From NCBI GenBank assembly GCA_016873935.1, contig VGVT01000019.1, positions 1 through 47,742 on the forward strand: a DNA stretch of 47,742 nt, written 5' to 3'. Made by a program: the position numbers and the translations under genes. Position 1 is the stretch's first letter. Each line of letters begins with the position of its first letter. This document shows, piece by piece, positions 18,854-27,093 of the stretch. The DNA is from Betaproteobacteria bacterium. GTDB taxonomy: Bacteria > Pseudomonadota > Gammaproteobacteria > Burkholderiales > Thiobacillaceae. Below the pieces are notes generated by a model. The model did no database searches. It saw only the letters and a program-made list of their open reading frames with translations, and was not told the origin of the DNA.

Positions 18854-19453
18854 TTACACGCCCCCGCCGTAGTTGTCCTCGCGCACGATGCGCGGCGTGA
18901 CCTCGCGCGGATCGATGCTGACCGGCTGGTAGACCACCCGCTTCAGTTCCGGGTCGTAACGCATTTCGACGTGGCCGGAAATCGGGAAGTCCTTGCGGAA
19001 GGGATGGCCGATGAAACCGTAGTCGGTGAGGATGCGGCGCAGATCCGGATGTCCCTCGAAGACGATGCCGAACAGATCGAAGGCCTCCCGCTCGAACCAG
19101 TTCACCGCCGGCCACACGTCGATCAGTGAGGCCAGCATCGGCAGTTCATCATCGGCGCAGAACGTGCGCACGCGCAGGCGATGGTTCTTCACCACCGACA
19201 ACAGGTGCACGACCACGGCGAAGCGCGCGCCCTCACGGGCACCATCCTTGTAGGCGGAGTAGTCCACCCCGCACAGATCCATCATCAGATCGAAGGCCAG
19301 CCCCGGTTCGTCGCGCAGGGCAAAGGCCACCTCGACCCAGTCCTCGGGGTTCACCTCGATGGTGAGCTCACCAAGAGCGATCCGGCTGGCCACGAGCTTG
19401 TCGCCCAGGGCGTCCTCGATACGCGCGAGTAGGGCTTCCGGAGTCAGCGGCAT
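18854..19453 (-). CDS. nuoC: NADH-quinone oxidoreductase subunit C
   Basis: The 199-residue 30-kDa-type subunit with the signature [20 protein letters not shown] ([20 protein letters not shown]) at about residues 118-137. It packs against NuoD. It is a separate gene, not fused to nuoD as in E. coli. It lies 18 bp after nuoB. Confidence 0.97.
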   Translation of the reverse strand: MPLTPEALLARIEDALGDKLVASRIALGELTIEVNPEDWVEVAFALRDEPGLAFDLMMDLCGVDYSAYKDGAREGARFAVVVHLLSVVKNHRLRVRTFCADDELPMLASLIDVWPAVNWFEREAFDLFGIVFEGHPDLRRILTDYGFIGHPFRKDFPISGHVEMRYDPELKRVVYQPVSIDPREVTPRIVREDNYGGGV

Positions 19454-19471
19454 GATGCTTGTGCGTTCCTG

Positions 19472-19948
19472 TCAGCGGGCGATGGTACTGGTCCGGCGGA
19501 TCTTCTTCTGCAACTGGATCAGGCCGTACAGCAAGGCCTCGGCGCTGGGCGGGCAACCGGGCACATAGACATCCACGGGCACGATGCGGTCGCAACCGCG
19601 CACCACGGAATAGGAATAATGGTAATAGCCGCCGCCGTTGGCGCAGGAGCCCATGGACAGCACCCAGCGCGGCTCCGACATCTGGTCGTAGACCTTGCGC
19701 AGGGCGGGCGCCATCTTGTTGCAGAGGGTGCCGGCGACGATCATCAGGTCGCTTTGCCGGGGACTCGGGCGGAACACCATGCCGAAACGGTCCAGGTCGT
19801 AGCGGGAGGCGCCGGCCTGCATCATCTCGATGGCGCAGCAGGCCAGGCCGAAGGTCATCGGCCACAGCGAGCCGGTGCGGGTGTAGTTCACCACCGCGTC
19901 GACGGTGGTGGTGACGAAGCCTTTTTCGAGTACGCCTTCGATGCCCAT
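19472..19948 (-). CDS. nuoB: NADH-quinone oxidoreductase subunit B
   Basis: A 158-residue subunit that holds cluster N2, the last iron-sulphur cluster before quinone. The ligands Cys37-Cys38 (tandem, in [11 protein letters not shown]), Cys102 and Cys132 are all present. It follows nuoA by ten bases. Confidence 0.97.
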   Translation of the reverse strand: MGIEGVLEKGFVTTTVDAVVNYTRTGSLWPMTFGLACCAIEMMQAGASRYDLDRFGMVFRPSPRQSDLMIVAGTLCNKMAPALRKVYDQMSEPRWVLSMGSCANGGGYYHYSYSVVRGCDRIVPVDVYVPGCPPSAEALLYGLIQLQKKIRRTSTIAR

Positions 19949-19958
19949 CGTCTTTATC

Positions 19959-20315
19959 TCATTCCCAATCCAGGGCGCCCTTCATCCACTCGTAGACGAA
20001 GCCCACCACCAGAATGCCCAGAAAAACCATCATGGAAAGGAAGCCGAACAGGCCGATATCCTCCAGCACCACGGCCCAGGGAAAGAGGAAGGCGATTTCG
20101 AGATCGAACAGGATGAAGAGGATGGCGACCAGGTAGAAGCGCACGTCGAACTTCATGCGCGCGTCCTCGAAGGCCTCGAAGCCGCACTCGTAGGGCGACT
20201 GCTTCTCCGCATCGGGACGGCTGGGCCCGAGCAGCTTGCCGGCCAGCATGGGAACCACGCCAAATCCCAGCCCCACCAGGATGAAAAGCAGAATCGGAAA
20301 ATAGTTCTCGAGCAT
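19959..20315 (-). CDS. nuoA: NADH-quinone oxidoreductase subunit A
   Basis: A 118-residue protein with three membrane helices and the conserved loop [20 protein letters not shown] next to the quinone site. The ATG at 20315 (MLENYFPIL) is the family start; the frame is open to 20360 but that would start at the promoter -10. It is the first gene of the 14-gene nuo operon. Confidence 0.96.
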   Translation of the reverse strand: MLENYFPILLFILVGLGFGVVPMLAGKLLGPSRPDAEKQSPYECGFEAFEDARMKFDVRFYLVAILFILFDLEIAFLFPWAVVLEDIGLFGFLSMMVFLGILVVGFVYEWMKGALDWE

Positions 20316-20359
20316 GGATTCCCCGGAATGGCGCGTCGGCACTCGCCATGAATTGAGCA

Positions 20360-20388
20360 AGTCTAGGCGCTAGCGCCCCCTGCGTCAA
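20360..20388 (-). promoter_or_regulatory. Promoter of the nuo operon
   Basis: On the minus strand TTGACG (20383-20388), 17 bases, TAGACT (20360-20365) is a good sigma-70 match and points at nuoA, about 45 bp downstream. The spacer holds a perfect 12-bp palindrome GGCGCTAGCGCC (20366-20377), a possible operator. The terminator of the upstream tRNA-Leu lies just before it, so nuo has its own promoter. Confidence 0.7.
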
Positions 20389-20395
20389 GGCTCGA

Positions 20396-20427
20396 TAAAA
20401 CAAAAAACCCATTGATATCAATGGGTT
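20396..20427 (-). terminator. Rho-independent terminator after tRNA-Leu
   Basis: A 22-bp perfect palindrome (20406-20427, arms AACCCATTGAT) is followed on the minus strand by a T-rich run (TTTTTTGTTTT). It stands between tRNA-Leu(GAG) and the nuo promoter and would end tpiA-secG-tRNA transcription. Confidence 0.85.
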
Positions 20428-20462
20428 ATTAAATAAGCACAGAAATATATAAGGAAATTCGA

Positions 20463-20547
20463 TGGTGCCGACGGCGAGACTCGAACTCGCACGACTTTCG
20501 TCACTGCCCCCTCAAGACAGCGTGTCTACCAATTTCACCACGTCGGC
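20463..20547 (-). tRNA. tRNA-Leu(GAG)
   Basis: Reading on the minus strand, acceptor strand GCCGACG pairs with CGTCGGC, the D-arm contains GGTGAAATTGGTAGACAC, the anticodon loop TTGAGGG gives anticodon GAG, a long variable arm follows (class II tRNA), the T-arm is GAGTTCGAGTC, and CCA is encoded. Length is 85 nt. It matches the position of leuU downstream of secG in E. coli. Confidence 0.97.
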
Positions 20548-20552
20548 CGTGG

Positions 20553-20569
20553 GGGGCGCTGCGCGCCCC
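20553..20569 (-). other. Hairpin between secG and tRNA-Leu
   Basis: GGGGCGC and GCGCCCC flank a three-base loop. There is no following T-run, so I read it as a processing or mRNA-end hairpin between the secG message and the tRNA rather than a terminator. Confidence 0.4.
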
Positions 20570-20578
20570 GAAAACCCT

Positions 20579-20917
20579 TTACTTCGGGATGGCTCCCGAT
20601 TTGTCCAGAGCACCCGCGGGTTGTTCGACGGGCTGCGGCGCCGCCGGCTGGGCCGGTACCGCCAGCGGCTTGGCCGCGGGTTCGTGCTTCTGGCTGGAAA
20701 AATAGGTCAGTCCCAGGCTGGTCAGGAAAAACGCCGTGGCCAGCACCGCCGTGCTGCGGGACAGGAAGTTCGCGGAACCGGTGGCACCGAACAGGCTGCC
20801 GGAAGAGCCGCTGCCGAAGGCCGCGCCCATGTCGGCACCCTTGCCATGCTGCAACAGGACCAGAGCGATGACGGCGACGGCGACGAGCAGATGCAGGACC
20901 CAAACGATGAATTCCAT
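20579..20917 (-). CDS. secG: Protein-export membrane protein SecG
   Basis: This 112-residue protein has two membrane helices (about 3-20 and 55-73) joined by the conserved cytoplasmic loop [20 protein letters not shown]. The C-terminal tail is rich in Ala and Pro, which varies between species. SecG assists the SecYEG translocon. It lies 12 bp after tpiA and just before tRNA-Leu(GAG), the order also seen around secG in other proteobacteria. Confidence 0.95.
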   Translation of the reverse strand: MEFIVWVLHLLVAVAVIALVLLQHGKGADMGAAFGSGSSGSLFGATGSANFLSRSTAVLATAFFLTSLGLTYFSSQKHEPAAKPLAVPAQPAAPQPVEQPAGALDKSGAIPK

Positions 20918-20929
20918 GGCTGATCTTCC

Positions 20930-21676
20930 TTATCCGGCCCGGCAGATGGCGAGAAATTCTTCGGCGTTGAGCGCGGCGCCGCCGATCAGGCCGCCGTCGA
21001 TGTCGGGCTGCGACAGCAGTTCCGACGCGTTGCCAGGCTTCATGCTGCCGCCGTACTGGATGATGAGGCCTTTGGCCACGCCGGCATCGAGACCGCGCAC
21101 TCGGGCACGGATGAAGGCGTGCACGGCCTGCGCCTGCTCGGGCGTGGCGGTCTTGCCGGTGCCGATGGCCCAAACCGGCTCGTAGGCGAGCACGGCCTTG
21201 GCCAGGGCGGACACGCCGCACTTGGCGATGACCGCGTCCAGCTGGCGGCCCACCACCTGCTCGGTGATGCCGCCTTCGCGTTCCTCCAGGGTCTCGCCCA
21301 CGCAGAGGATGGGGGTCAGGCCGGCGGCCTGGGCGGCGGCGAATTTCTCCGCCACCACGGCATCGCTCTCGCCGAAGAGGGCGCGGCGCTCGGAGTGGCC
21401 GACGATGACGTAGGCGCAACCGAAATCCTTGAGCATGGCCGCCGAAACCTCACCGGTGAAGGCACCCTTGGCGTGCTGGCTGAGATTCTGCGCACCCCAG
21501 GCGATCTTGGAACCGGCGAGCCGGGCCTGCGCCTGCGCCAGGTAGGGAAACGGCACGCATACCGCCACGCCGACCTTGACCTCGCCGATGCCGGCCAGGA
21601 CGCCGGAGAGCAAGGCCTCGTTCTCGGCGAGACTGCCGTGCATTTTCCAGTTGCCGGCCACCAGTTTGCGACGCAT
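20930..21676 (-). CDS. tpiA: Triose-phosphate isomerase
   Basis: This 248-residue TIM barrel interconverts dihydroxyacetone phosphate and glyceraldehyde 3-phosphate. Visible active-site features: GNWKMHG with the catalytic Lys near the N-terminus, GHSERR with the catalytic His, [12 protein letters not shown] with the catalytic Glu and the flexible loop 6, and the phosphate-binding [10 protein letters not shown]. Full length is normal. It is transcribed from its own promoter at 21703-21731 with secG downstream. Confidence 0.97.
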   Translation of the reverse strand: MRRKLVAGNWKMHGSLAENEALLSGVLAGIGEVKVGVAVCVPFPYLAQAQARLAGSKIAWGAQNLSQHAKGAFTGEVSAAMLKDFGCAYVIVGHSERRALFGESDAVVAEKFAAAQAAGLTPILCVGETLEEREGGITEQVVGRQLDAVIAKCGVSALAKAVLAYEPVWAIGTGKTATPEQAQAVHAFIRARVRGLDAGVAKGLIIQYGGSMKPGNASELLSQPDIDGGLIGGAALNAEEFLAICRAG

Positions 21677-21702
21677 GGGTTCCCCCTTGAAAAAGGCCGT
21701 GA

Positions 21703-21731
21703 ATTCTAATGGGGAAGACCGGGACGGTCAA
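21703..21731 (-). promoter_or_regulatory. Promoter of tpiA-secG
   Basis: On the minus strand TTGACC (21726-21731), 17 bases, TAGAAT (21703-21708) is a strong sigma-70 match, about 30 bp before the tpiA ATG, which has an AAGGGGG ribosome site. Confidence 0.75.
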
Positions 21732-21800
21732 TCTTCGCGACCTTGCGCGCGGTGTGGCGCGTTGGCCACGCGCGGCGCCGCGCGCGGGCCCGGCAAACCG

Positions 21801-21818
21801 CTGTCACCGAACTGTCAC
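21801..21818 (+). promoter_or_regulatory. Perfect PhoB box before the PlcP-like gene
   Basis: Two identical CTGTCAC repeats (21801-21807 and 21812-21818) are separated by CGAA, the 11-bp periodicity of a Pho box (consensus CTGTCAT-N4-CTGTCAT). It lies 23 bases before the ATG of the metallophosphoesterase gene and should switch on the three-gene operon when phosphate is low. Confidence 0.88.
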
Positions 21819-21841
21819 AGAGGCTTGGCAGAGTGCGCTGC

Positions 21842-22627
21842 ATGCCAGCCGTACGCTCCGTATTCATCTCGGATGTCCATCTGGGCACCCGGGCCTGTCA
21901 GGCCGACAGCCTGCTCACCTTCCTGCGCGACCATCCCGCCGAACACCTCTATCTGGTGGGCGACATCATCGACCTGTGGAGCATGCGTCGCGGCATCCAC
22001 TGGAGTCCGACGCAGAACACCGTCATCCAGAAGGTTCTGCGCCGCGCCCGCCATGGCGAGCACGTGGTGTTCGTGCCCGGCAACCATGACGAGGCCCTGC
22101 GCGACTATTGCGAGACCGCCTTCGGCGATATCCGGGTCGAGCGGGAGTACGTGCACGAGACCGCCGACGGTCGCCGCTTCCTGCTCATCCACGGCGACGA
22201 ATTCGATCAGGTGACGCGACACCACCGCTGGGTGGCGGTGCTCGGCGACATGGCCTACAACGGCCTGGTGCGCATCAACGGCTGGCTGTCCAGGCTGCGC
22301 CGCCTGCTCGGCATCCCGGGCTACTGGTCGCTGGCCGGCTACGCCAAGCGGCGGGTGAAGACCGCCCTGCAGTTCATCTTCGACTTCGAGGATTCGGTCA
22401 TCCGCCACGCGCGCGAGCGCGGTCTCGACGGCGTCATCTGCGGCCACATCCACTGGGCCGCACTGAAGGAGGTCGACGGCCTCGTCTACGCCAACTGCGG
22501 CGACTGGGTGGATTCGTGCAGCGCCATCGTCGAGCACACCGACGGCCGGCTGGAAATGGTGCAGTGGAGCCTGTTGTGCCGCCAGGCCAGGCCGGAGCCG
22601 ATCTCCGAGCACGTCGAGGCCTACTGA
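21842..22627 (+). CDS. PlcP/LpxH-like metallophosphoesterase
   Basis: This 261-residue protein has all calcineurin-like metal-site motifs: Asp11-x-His13 (SDVHLG), Asp41 (GDIIDLW), Asn81-His82 (GNHD), His117 (HGDEFD) and His202-x-His204 (GHIHW). Such proteins are usually labelled UDP-2,3-diacylglucosamine diphosphatase (LpxH). Here a perfect Pho box lies directly upstream and two lipid-type glycosyltransferases overlap downstream. That is the arrangement of PlcP, the phosphate-stress phospholipase C of Sinorhizobium and Pseudomonas, which removes the head group from phospholipids to give diacylglycerol. I favour the PlcP role; an LpxH-type role in lipid A synthesis is the alternative. Its stop overlaps the next start (TGATG). 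Confidence 0.8.
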   Translation: MPAVRSVFISDVHLGTRACQADSLLTFLRDHPAEHLYLVGDIIDLWSMRRGIHWSPTQNTVIQKVLRRARHGEHVVFVPGNHDEALRDYCETAFGDIRVEREYVHETADGRRFLLIHGDEFDQVTRHHRWVAVLGDMAYNGLVRINGWLSRLRRLLGIPGYWSLAGYAKRRVKTALQFIFDFEDSVIRHARERGLDGVICGHIHWAALKEVDGLVYANCGDWVDSCSAIVEHTDGRLEMVQWSLLCRQARPEPISEHVEAY

Positions 22628-23769
22628 TGCGCGTCCTCATGGTTTCCGATGTCTATTTCCCGCGCATCAACGGCGTTTCCACCTCCATCGAGACCTTTCG
22701 CGCCGCACTCGCGGACGAGGGCGTCGACGTATCACTGATCGCCCCGGACTACGGCGACGGCGGCGTTTCCGCCGGCGTCACGCGAGTACCCTCGCGGCCG
22801 GTCCCGGGCGACCCGGAGGACCGCCTGGCGCGCTACGGCGCCCTGCGCCGGGCCTGCCTGGCAGCCGCGCGCGACTGCGACCTGGTGCATGTGCAGACCC
22901 CCTTCGCCGCCCACTACGCCGGCCTGGGCGCGGCCCGCAAGCTGGGCAAGCCGGTGCTGGCCACCTATCACACGCTGTTCGAGGAGTACCTGCACCACTA
23001 CGTGCCCTGGTTGCCCGCCGCCCTGCCGCGCGCCATCGCGCGGCATTTCTCACGCCGCCAGTGCAACGACCTCGACGCGGTGATCGTGCCTTCGACGGCG
23101 ATGCGCGAGCGCCTGCGCGCCTACGGCGTGCGGCGCCCCCTGCACGTGCTGCCCACCGGCCTGCCCGAGCGCGCCTTCGCGTCCGCCGACGGCGCCGCCT
23201 TCCGCGCCGGCCTCGGCATCGCCGCGGACACGCCCCTGGCTCTGTTCGTCGGCCGCGTCGCCCACGAAAAGAACATCGGCTTTCTGCTGGACGTGGTGGC
23301 GCGGGCGCGCCGAGCGCATCCCGATCTGGTCTTCCTGATCACCGGCGAGGGCCCGGCGCGCGCCGACCTGGAACGCCAGGCCCAGCTCCTGGGCCTGGGC
23401 GGGCAGGCGCGTTTCCTCGGCTATCTCGACCGTCGCGACCAGTTGCCCGCCGCCTACGCGGCGGCGGACGTCTTCATCTTCGCCTCGCGCACCGAAACCC
23501 AGGGACTGGTGCTGCTCGAAGCCATGGCCCAGGGCTGTCCGGTGGTCGCCCTGTCGGCCATGGGCACCCGCGACATTCTGGAACCCCGGCGTGGCTGCCG
23601 CGTCGCCGCAGACGATCCCGCCGAATTCGCCGACACTCTGGGCGAACTCCTGGACAACCCCGCCGCCCGCCGCCAGCTCGGCGACGACGCCGCAGTCTAT
23701 GCGCGGGAATGGTCCGACCGCGCGCTGGCGCGGCGACTGGCCGGCCTGTACCGGGATCTGGCGGCATGA
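22627..23769 (+). CDS. GT4-family glycosyltransferase, first of pair
   Basis: This 380-residue GT-B enzyme starts RVLMVSDVYFPRINGVSTSI, the glycine-loop region typical of GT4 enzymes of the MgtA/PimB/SQD2 type. In the C-terminal domain, VGRVAHEKN carries the nucleotide-phosphate-binding Arg/Lys, and the E-x7-E motif is visible in TETQGLVLLEAMAQG. No membrane helix is seen. It overlaps the PlcP-like gene by one base and the next glycosyltransferase by four, so the three are co-translated. By analogy with PlcP-Agt operons I infer transfer of a sugar to diacylglycerol in the membrane during phosphate shortage; the sugar and acceptor are not shown by the sequence. Confidence 0.85.
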   Translation: MRVLMVSDVYFPRINGVSTSIETFRAALADEGVDVSLIAPDYGDGGVSAGVTRVPSRPVPGDPEDRLARYGALRRACLAAARDCDLVHVQTPFAAHYAGLGAARKLGKPVLATYHTLFEEYLHHYVPWLPAALPRAIARHFSRRQCNDLDAVIVPSTAMRERLRAYGVRRPLHVLPTGLPERAFASADGAAFRAGLGIAADTPLALFVGRVAHEKNIGFLLDVVARARRAHPDLVFLITGEGPARADLERQAQLLGLGGQARFLGYLDRRDQLPAAYAAADVFIFASRTETQGLVLLEAMAQGCPVVALSAMGTRDILEPRRGCRVAADDPAEFADTLGELLDNPAARRQLGDDAAVYAREWSDRALARRLAGLYRDLAA

Positions 23770-24917
23770 CTCCGTTGCGCGTCCTGCTGGTCACGGAAAC
23801 CTATCCGCCGGAGATCAACGGCGTCGCCATGACCAGCGCCCGTCTGGTCGAAGGTCTGCGCCGGCGCGGACACTGGGTGGGCGTGGTACGGCCGCGCCAG
23901 CGCGGCGAGCGCGAGCGCGGGGTGGACGCGGACACCTGGACCGTGCCCGGCCTGCCCATCCCCAACTATCCGGGCCTGCGCCTGGGCCTGCCGGCGTGGC
24001 GTCGTCTGGGACAGCTGCTGGACAGCCAGCGGCCGCACCGCGTGCACGTGGTCACCGAGGGACCTCTCGGCTGGGCGGCGCTGCGCGCGGCGCGCGCGCG
24101 TAACCTGCCGGTGACTTCCGGCTACCACACGCATTTCGACCAGTTCAGTCCGCACTATGGCCTGCGCTGGCTGACGCCCTGGATCAGCGGCTGGATCGAC
24201 GGCCTGCACCGGCGCTGCCAGGCCACTCTGGCGCCCACGCCGGAACTGGCGGCGACCCTGGCGGCGCGCGGCATCCCCGGCACGCACGTACTCGGACGCG
24301 GCGTCGATATCCGCCTGTTCCGCCCCGAACGCCGCGACCCCGAGCTGCGGCGTCAATGGGGCGTGGCGGAAAACGCCCCCGCCTGCCTGTATGTCGGCCG
24401 CATGGCCCCGGAAAAGAATCTGGCCCTGGTCGAAGCCGCCTTCGCCCGCATCGCCGAGCGGCACACGGACGCGCGCATGATCTGGGTGGGCGATGGCCCG
24501 AGTCTGGCCGGTTTACGCCGGCGCCACCCCGCGCATATCTTCGCGGGCCCCCGGCTGGGCGAAGATCTGGCCCGCCACTACGCCAGCGCGGACCTCTTCC
24601 TGTTCGCCAGCCTGACCGAAACCTGGGGCAACGTGCTGGGCGAGGCCCTGGCCAGCGGCCTGGCGGTAGTGAGCTACCGCCGCGCGGCGGGTGAACACCT
24701 GATCGTCGAGGATGTAAACGGCCTGGCGGTTGGGGTCGGCGATGCGGAGGCCTTCATCGCGGCGGCGTATCGGGCGGCCACCGAGCCAGCCCTGCGCGCC
24801 CGGCTGGGCGCCGCGGCCAGCTTATCCATGCGCGCCCACGGCTGGGACGCAATCGTTGAACGCTTCGAACAGGTCCTGCGCGCGACGCTTGCAGCCGCGC
24901 CTGACCCGTCGGTTTGA
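23766..24917 (+). CDS. GT4-family glycosyltransferase, second of pair
   Basis: This 383-residue GT-B enzyme starts RVLLVTETYPPEINGVAMTS and has VGRMAPEKN and the E-x7-E motif in TETWGNVLGEALASG. The N-terminal half (VTEGPLGWAALRAARARNLP, YHTHFDQF) is typical of the MgtA/SQD2 group that glycosylates lipids. It overlaps the first glycosyltransferase (ATGA) and shares its operon. The two are related but clearly distinct, so they may use different sugars, or the second may extend the first product to a diglycosyl lipid. The gene ends 15 bp before the convergent 82-residue protein gene. Confidence 0.85.
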   Translation: MTPLRVLLVTETYPPEINGVAMTSARLVEGLRRRGHWVGVVRPRQRGERERGVDADTWTVPGLPIPNYPGLRLGLPAWRRLGQLLDSQRPHRVHVVTEGPLGWAALRAARARNLPVTSGYHTHFDQFSPHYGLRWLTPWISGWIDGLHRRCQATLAPTPELAATLAARGIPGTHVLGRGVDIRLFRPERRDPELRRQWGVAENAPACLYVGRMAPEKNLALVEAAFARIAERHTDARMIWVGDGPSLAGLRRRHPAHIFAGPRLGEDLARHYASADLFLFASLTETWGNVLGEALASGLAVVSYRRAAGEHLIVEDVNGLAVGVGDAEAFIAAAYRAATEPALRARLGAAASLSMRAHGWDAIVERFEQVLRATLAAAPDPSV

Positions 24918-24932
24918 GCAGGGGCGCGCGGC

Positions 24933-25181
24933 TCAGGCCTCTTCGTCGGGCTCGGCCAGGTATTTGTGCAGGCGCCGTTCGAAAACGTGGCGGTCGAAGC
25001 GCCACTCCTCCAGCAAGCGCATGGCCAGCTCGAACGGCTTCTTGTCGAGCTCGTACAGGCAGCCCAGGTTGAAGGTGGCGGACGACTCCAGCGCCATGCA
25101 CAGATCCTGCAGATCGGAGGTGGCCTTGTCGTCCGGGTTCTTGCGAATGTACTTGGCGATGTCTTTGACGGCGTTGCTCAT
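24933..25181 (-). CDS. 82-residue soluble protein of unknown function, paired with pyruvate kinase-like gene
   Basis: The protein is small, acidic and probably all-helical (VKDIAKYIRKN, LQDLCMALESS, PFELAMRLLEEW, FERRLHKYLAE). It has two Cys residues and no signal peptide or membrane segment. A good ribosome site (AAGGA) precedes the ATG. It starts nine bases after the pyruvate kinase-like gene on the same strand, so the two are almost certainly one operon under the Pho box at 27094-27111. I do not recognise the family. It might be a small regulator or partner of the kinase; that rests only on gene neighbourhood. Confidence 0.65.
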   Translation of the reverse strand: MSNAVKDIAKYIRKNPDDKATSDLQDLCMALESSATFNLGCLYELDKKPFELAMRLLEEWRFDRHVFERRLHKYLAEPDEEA

Positions 25182-25190
25182 GGCGCTTCC

Positions 25191-27071
25191 TTACCAATGT
25201 AAGGCCCGCAAGCGGGCGGATTTCTTGTGCTGGTGCGCCCGCATGCGGCGGGCGATGTCGTCCAGCATGGCGATGGCGTCCAGCACGAACGGACCCTTGT
25301 TCAACATGACGCACTCGGCGCGCTCCGACATGGCGGCATCGGTCATTTCCGCGCGCGAGGGCAGATTCTCCTTGATCAGTTGCTCGAACACCTGCGTTGC
25401 CCAGACTACCGGCACGTGCGCGGCCTCGGCGACCCAGAGCATCTCCTCCTGCACTTCCGCGAGCCGGCTCCAGCCGATCTCCACCGCCAGATCGCCGCGC
25501 GCGATCATCAAGCCGAACGGCGCCCGGCCGGTGCCCTCGACGATGATCTCGGGCAGGTTGGCCACCGCGCGGCGCGTCTCGATCTTGGCGATGCGGCCGA
25601 GCCGGCCGGCGCCGCGCGCCTCCAGTTCCGCCGCCAGCCTGCGCATGTCCTCGGCCGACTGCACGAAAGAATACCCCACGATGTCGGCCTCGCGGGCGAC
25701 GAAATCGAGGTCCAGCAGATCCTTGTCGCTGAGGGCCGGCAGGCGGATGTCGCTGTCCGGAAAGTTGAGGCCCTTGGCCGGCCGGATCTTGTCGCCCTCC
25801 GGGCGGGCGCGGGTGATGCGCAGCCAGGCGCCTTCGGCGTCCACCTTTTCCACCTCGGCGCCGATGTGGCCGTCATCGATGAAGACCCGCTCGCCCACGC
25901 GCAAGCTGTCGAGCACCTCGGGCTGGGCACAGGGCACGCGGCCGGCGGGCCCGCCGTCGCCGCCCTCGCCCGCCTCCCCCGGCGCCCCGTCCCGCGACAG
26001 CAACAGGCGCTCGCCGACATGCACGAGAATGACCTCGAAGCTGTCCTCCAGCGCCCCCACCTGCGTCAGCCTCGAGTGGCCGCCGCCCGACAGGTGCTTC
26101 AGCTCACAGCCCTGCTCCAGCCAGACGTTGTCGGCGGCGCAGGCCAGCACATGCGCTTCGCCCATGCGCTCGAGCACGTTGAGGATGCGTTTCTTGCCAC
26201 GCGCGTCCACCGCCTCGACCAGATCGCCCGGCTGCAGGCGCAGCAGCCAGTCGCGCGCCACGCTGACGCGCGCATAGCCGGCCAGGCCGGTGGCGCCGCG
26301 CAGGCCGGGACCACCCGGCTCGCCGCTGGCGTCAAACAGGAAATAGGCCGGTGCCCGCGTGTCACCGCGCTCGTCGCGGCGGGGCTTGAGACGCAGGCGG
26401 CCGGGCGTGGCGGCCATGTCGCCGGTGCGCAAACGCGGCCCCGCCAGGTCCATGTGGATCGGGCAGGCGCGCCCGGCGGCCTCGGCGGCAGCACGCACGT
26501 TGTCGATCATGGCCTGCCAGACCTCGGGCCCGTCGTGGGCGCAGTTGATGCGGGCGAGGTTCATGCCCCGTTCCAGAAGATCCCGCGCGAAGCGGGGATC
26601 CTGCGCCGCCAGCAGGGGCAGCGTGACCATGATGCGGGTACGGCGCCCCTTCGCTTCCTTGCCCAGCAGACGTCGGGTGTTCTCGCGCAGGCGGCGGTCG
26701 CCGGCCTGCTTCTCCTGGCCCAGCCGGGTCAGGGCGGCGGCATCGCTCGGGCAGGCGCAATCGAGCGCGTCCAGGGCCAGGGCGACCGAATCCAGGGTGG
26801 CCTGCACATGCCCCTCGCAACGCCCCAGCGAAGACAGGCCGAGGTCGGACAGGCGCTCCTGCATGTCGCGCAGATCCTCGCGCCGGAAGGCGATGTAGGT
26901 AGCCAGGTTGGCGAGCGCGCGGGCATGGCCCGGGCCGGTGAGGGCCGGCCGCCAGGCGCGCAACATTTCGCCGCGTCCGGCCTCGACGCGGGCGCGCAGG
27001 CCGGCCATGGCCTGCCGCAGTTCGGAAAGGGAATTCAAGTTGGAGTCCAGACTGTCTGACCCAGACAGCAT
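25191..27071 (-). CDS. Atypical long pyruvate kinase-like protein
   Basis: Residues 141-626 carry pyruvate kinase features: ARINCAHD (Arg174, Asn176), DLAGPRLRTG (208-217), KGLNFPDSDIRLPALSDKD, SFVQSAED, catalytic AKIET (Lys496, metal-binding Glu498), ARGDLAVEIG (Asp527) and PSRAEMTD. It differs from normal enzymes in four ways: a 140-residue helical N-terminal extension, a B domain of about 200 residues rather than 100, no C-terminal allosteric domain, and MLNKGPF where MLSGET is usual. Arg213 stands where K+-dependent enzymes have Glu (Lys in K+-independent ones). It probably still acts on PEP, but without the usual allosteric control. Start uncertain: ATG 27071 or Met22 at 27008. Confidence 0.8.
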   Translation of the reverse strand: MLSGSDSLDSNLNSLSELRQAMAGLRARVEAGRGEMLRAWRPALTGPGHARALANLATYIAFRREDLRDMQERLSDLGLSSLGRCEGHVQATLDSVALALDALDCACPSDAAALTRLGQEKQAGDRRLRENTRRLLGKEAKGRRTRIMVTLPLLAAQDPRFARDLLERGMNLARINCAHDGPEVWQAMIDNVRAAAEAAGRACPIHMDLAGPRLRTGDMAATPGRLRLKPRRDERGDTRAPAYFLFDASGEPGGPGLRGATGLAGYARVSVARDWLLRLQPGDLVEAVDARGKKRILNVLERMGEAHVLACAADNVWLEQGCELKHLSGGGHSRLTQVGALEDSFEVILVHVGERLLLSRDGAPGEAGEGGDGGPAGRVPCAQPEVLDSLRVGERVFIDDGHIGAEVEKVDAEGAWLRITRARPEGDKIRPAKGLNFPDSDIRLPALSDKDLLDLDFVAREADIVGYSFVQSAEDMRRLAAELEARGAGRLGRIAKIETRRAVANLPEIIVEGTGRAPFGLMIARGDLAVEIGWSRLAEVQEEMLWVAEAAHVPVVWATQVFEQLIKENLPSRAEMTDAAMSERAECVMLNKGPFVLDAIAMLDDIARRMRAHQHKKSARLRALHW

Positions 27072-27093
27072 AGACGCTCAAGGTGACGACCGT

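Noticed and set aside
15834-19115. A single 1093-codon minus-strand frame that could suggest a giant fusion protein
   Set aside because: Only the last 428 codons are nuoF. The upstream part is an out-of-frame reading of nuoE and nuoD and is Arg/Pro-rich.
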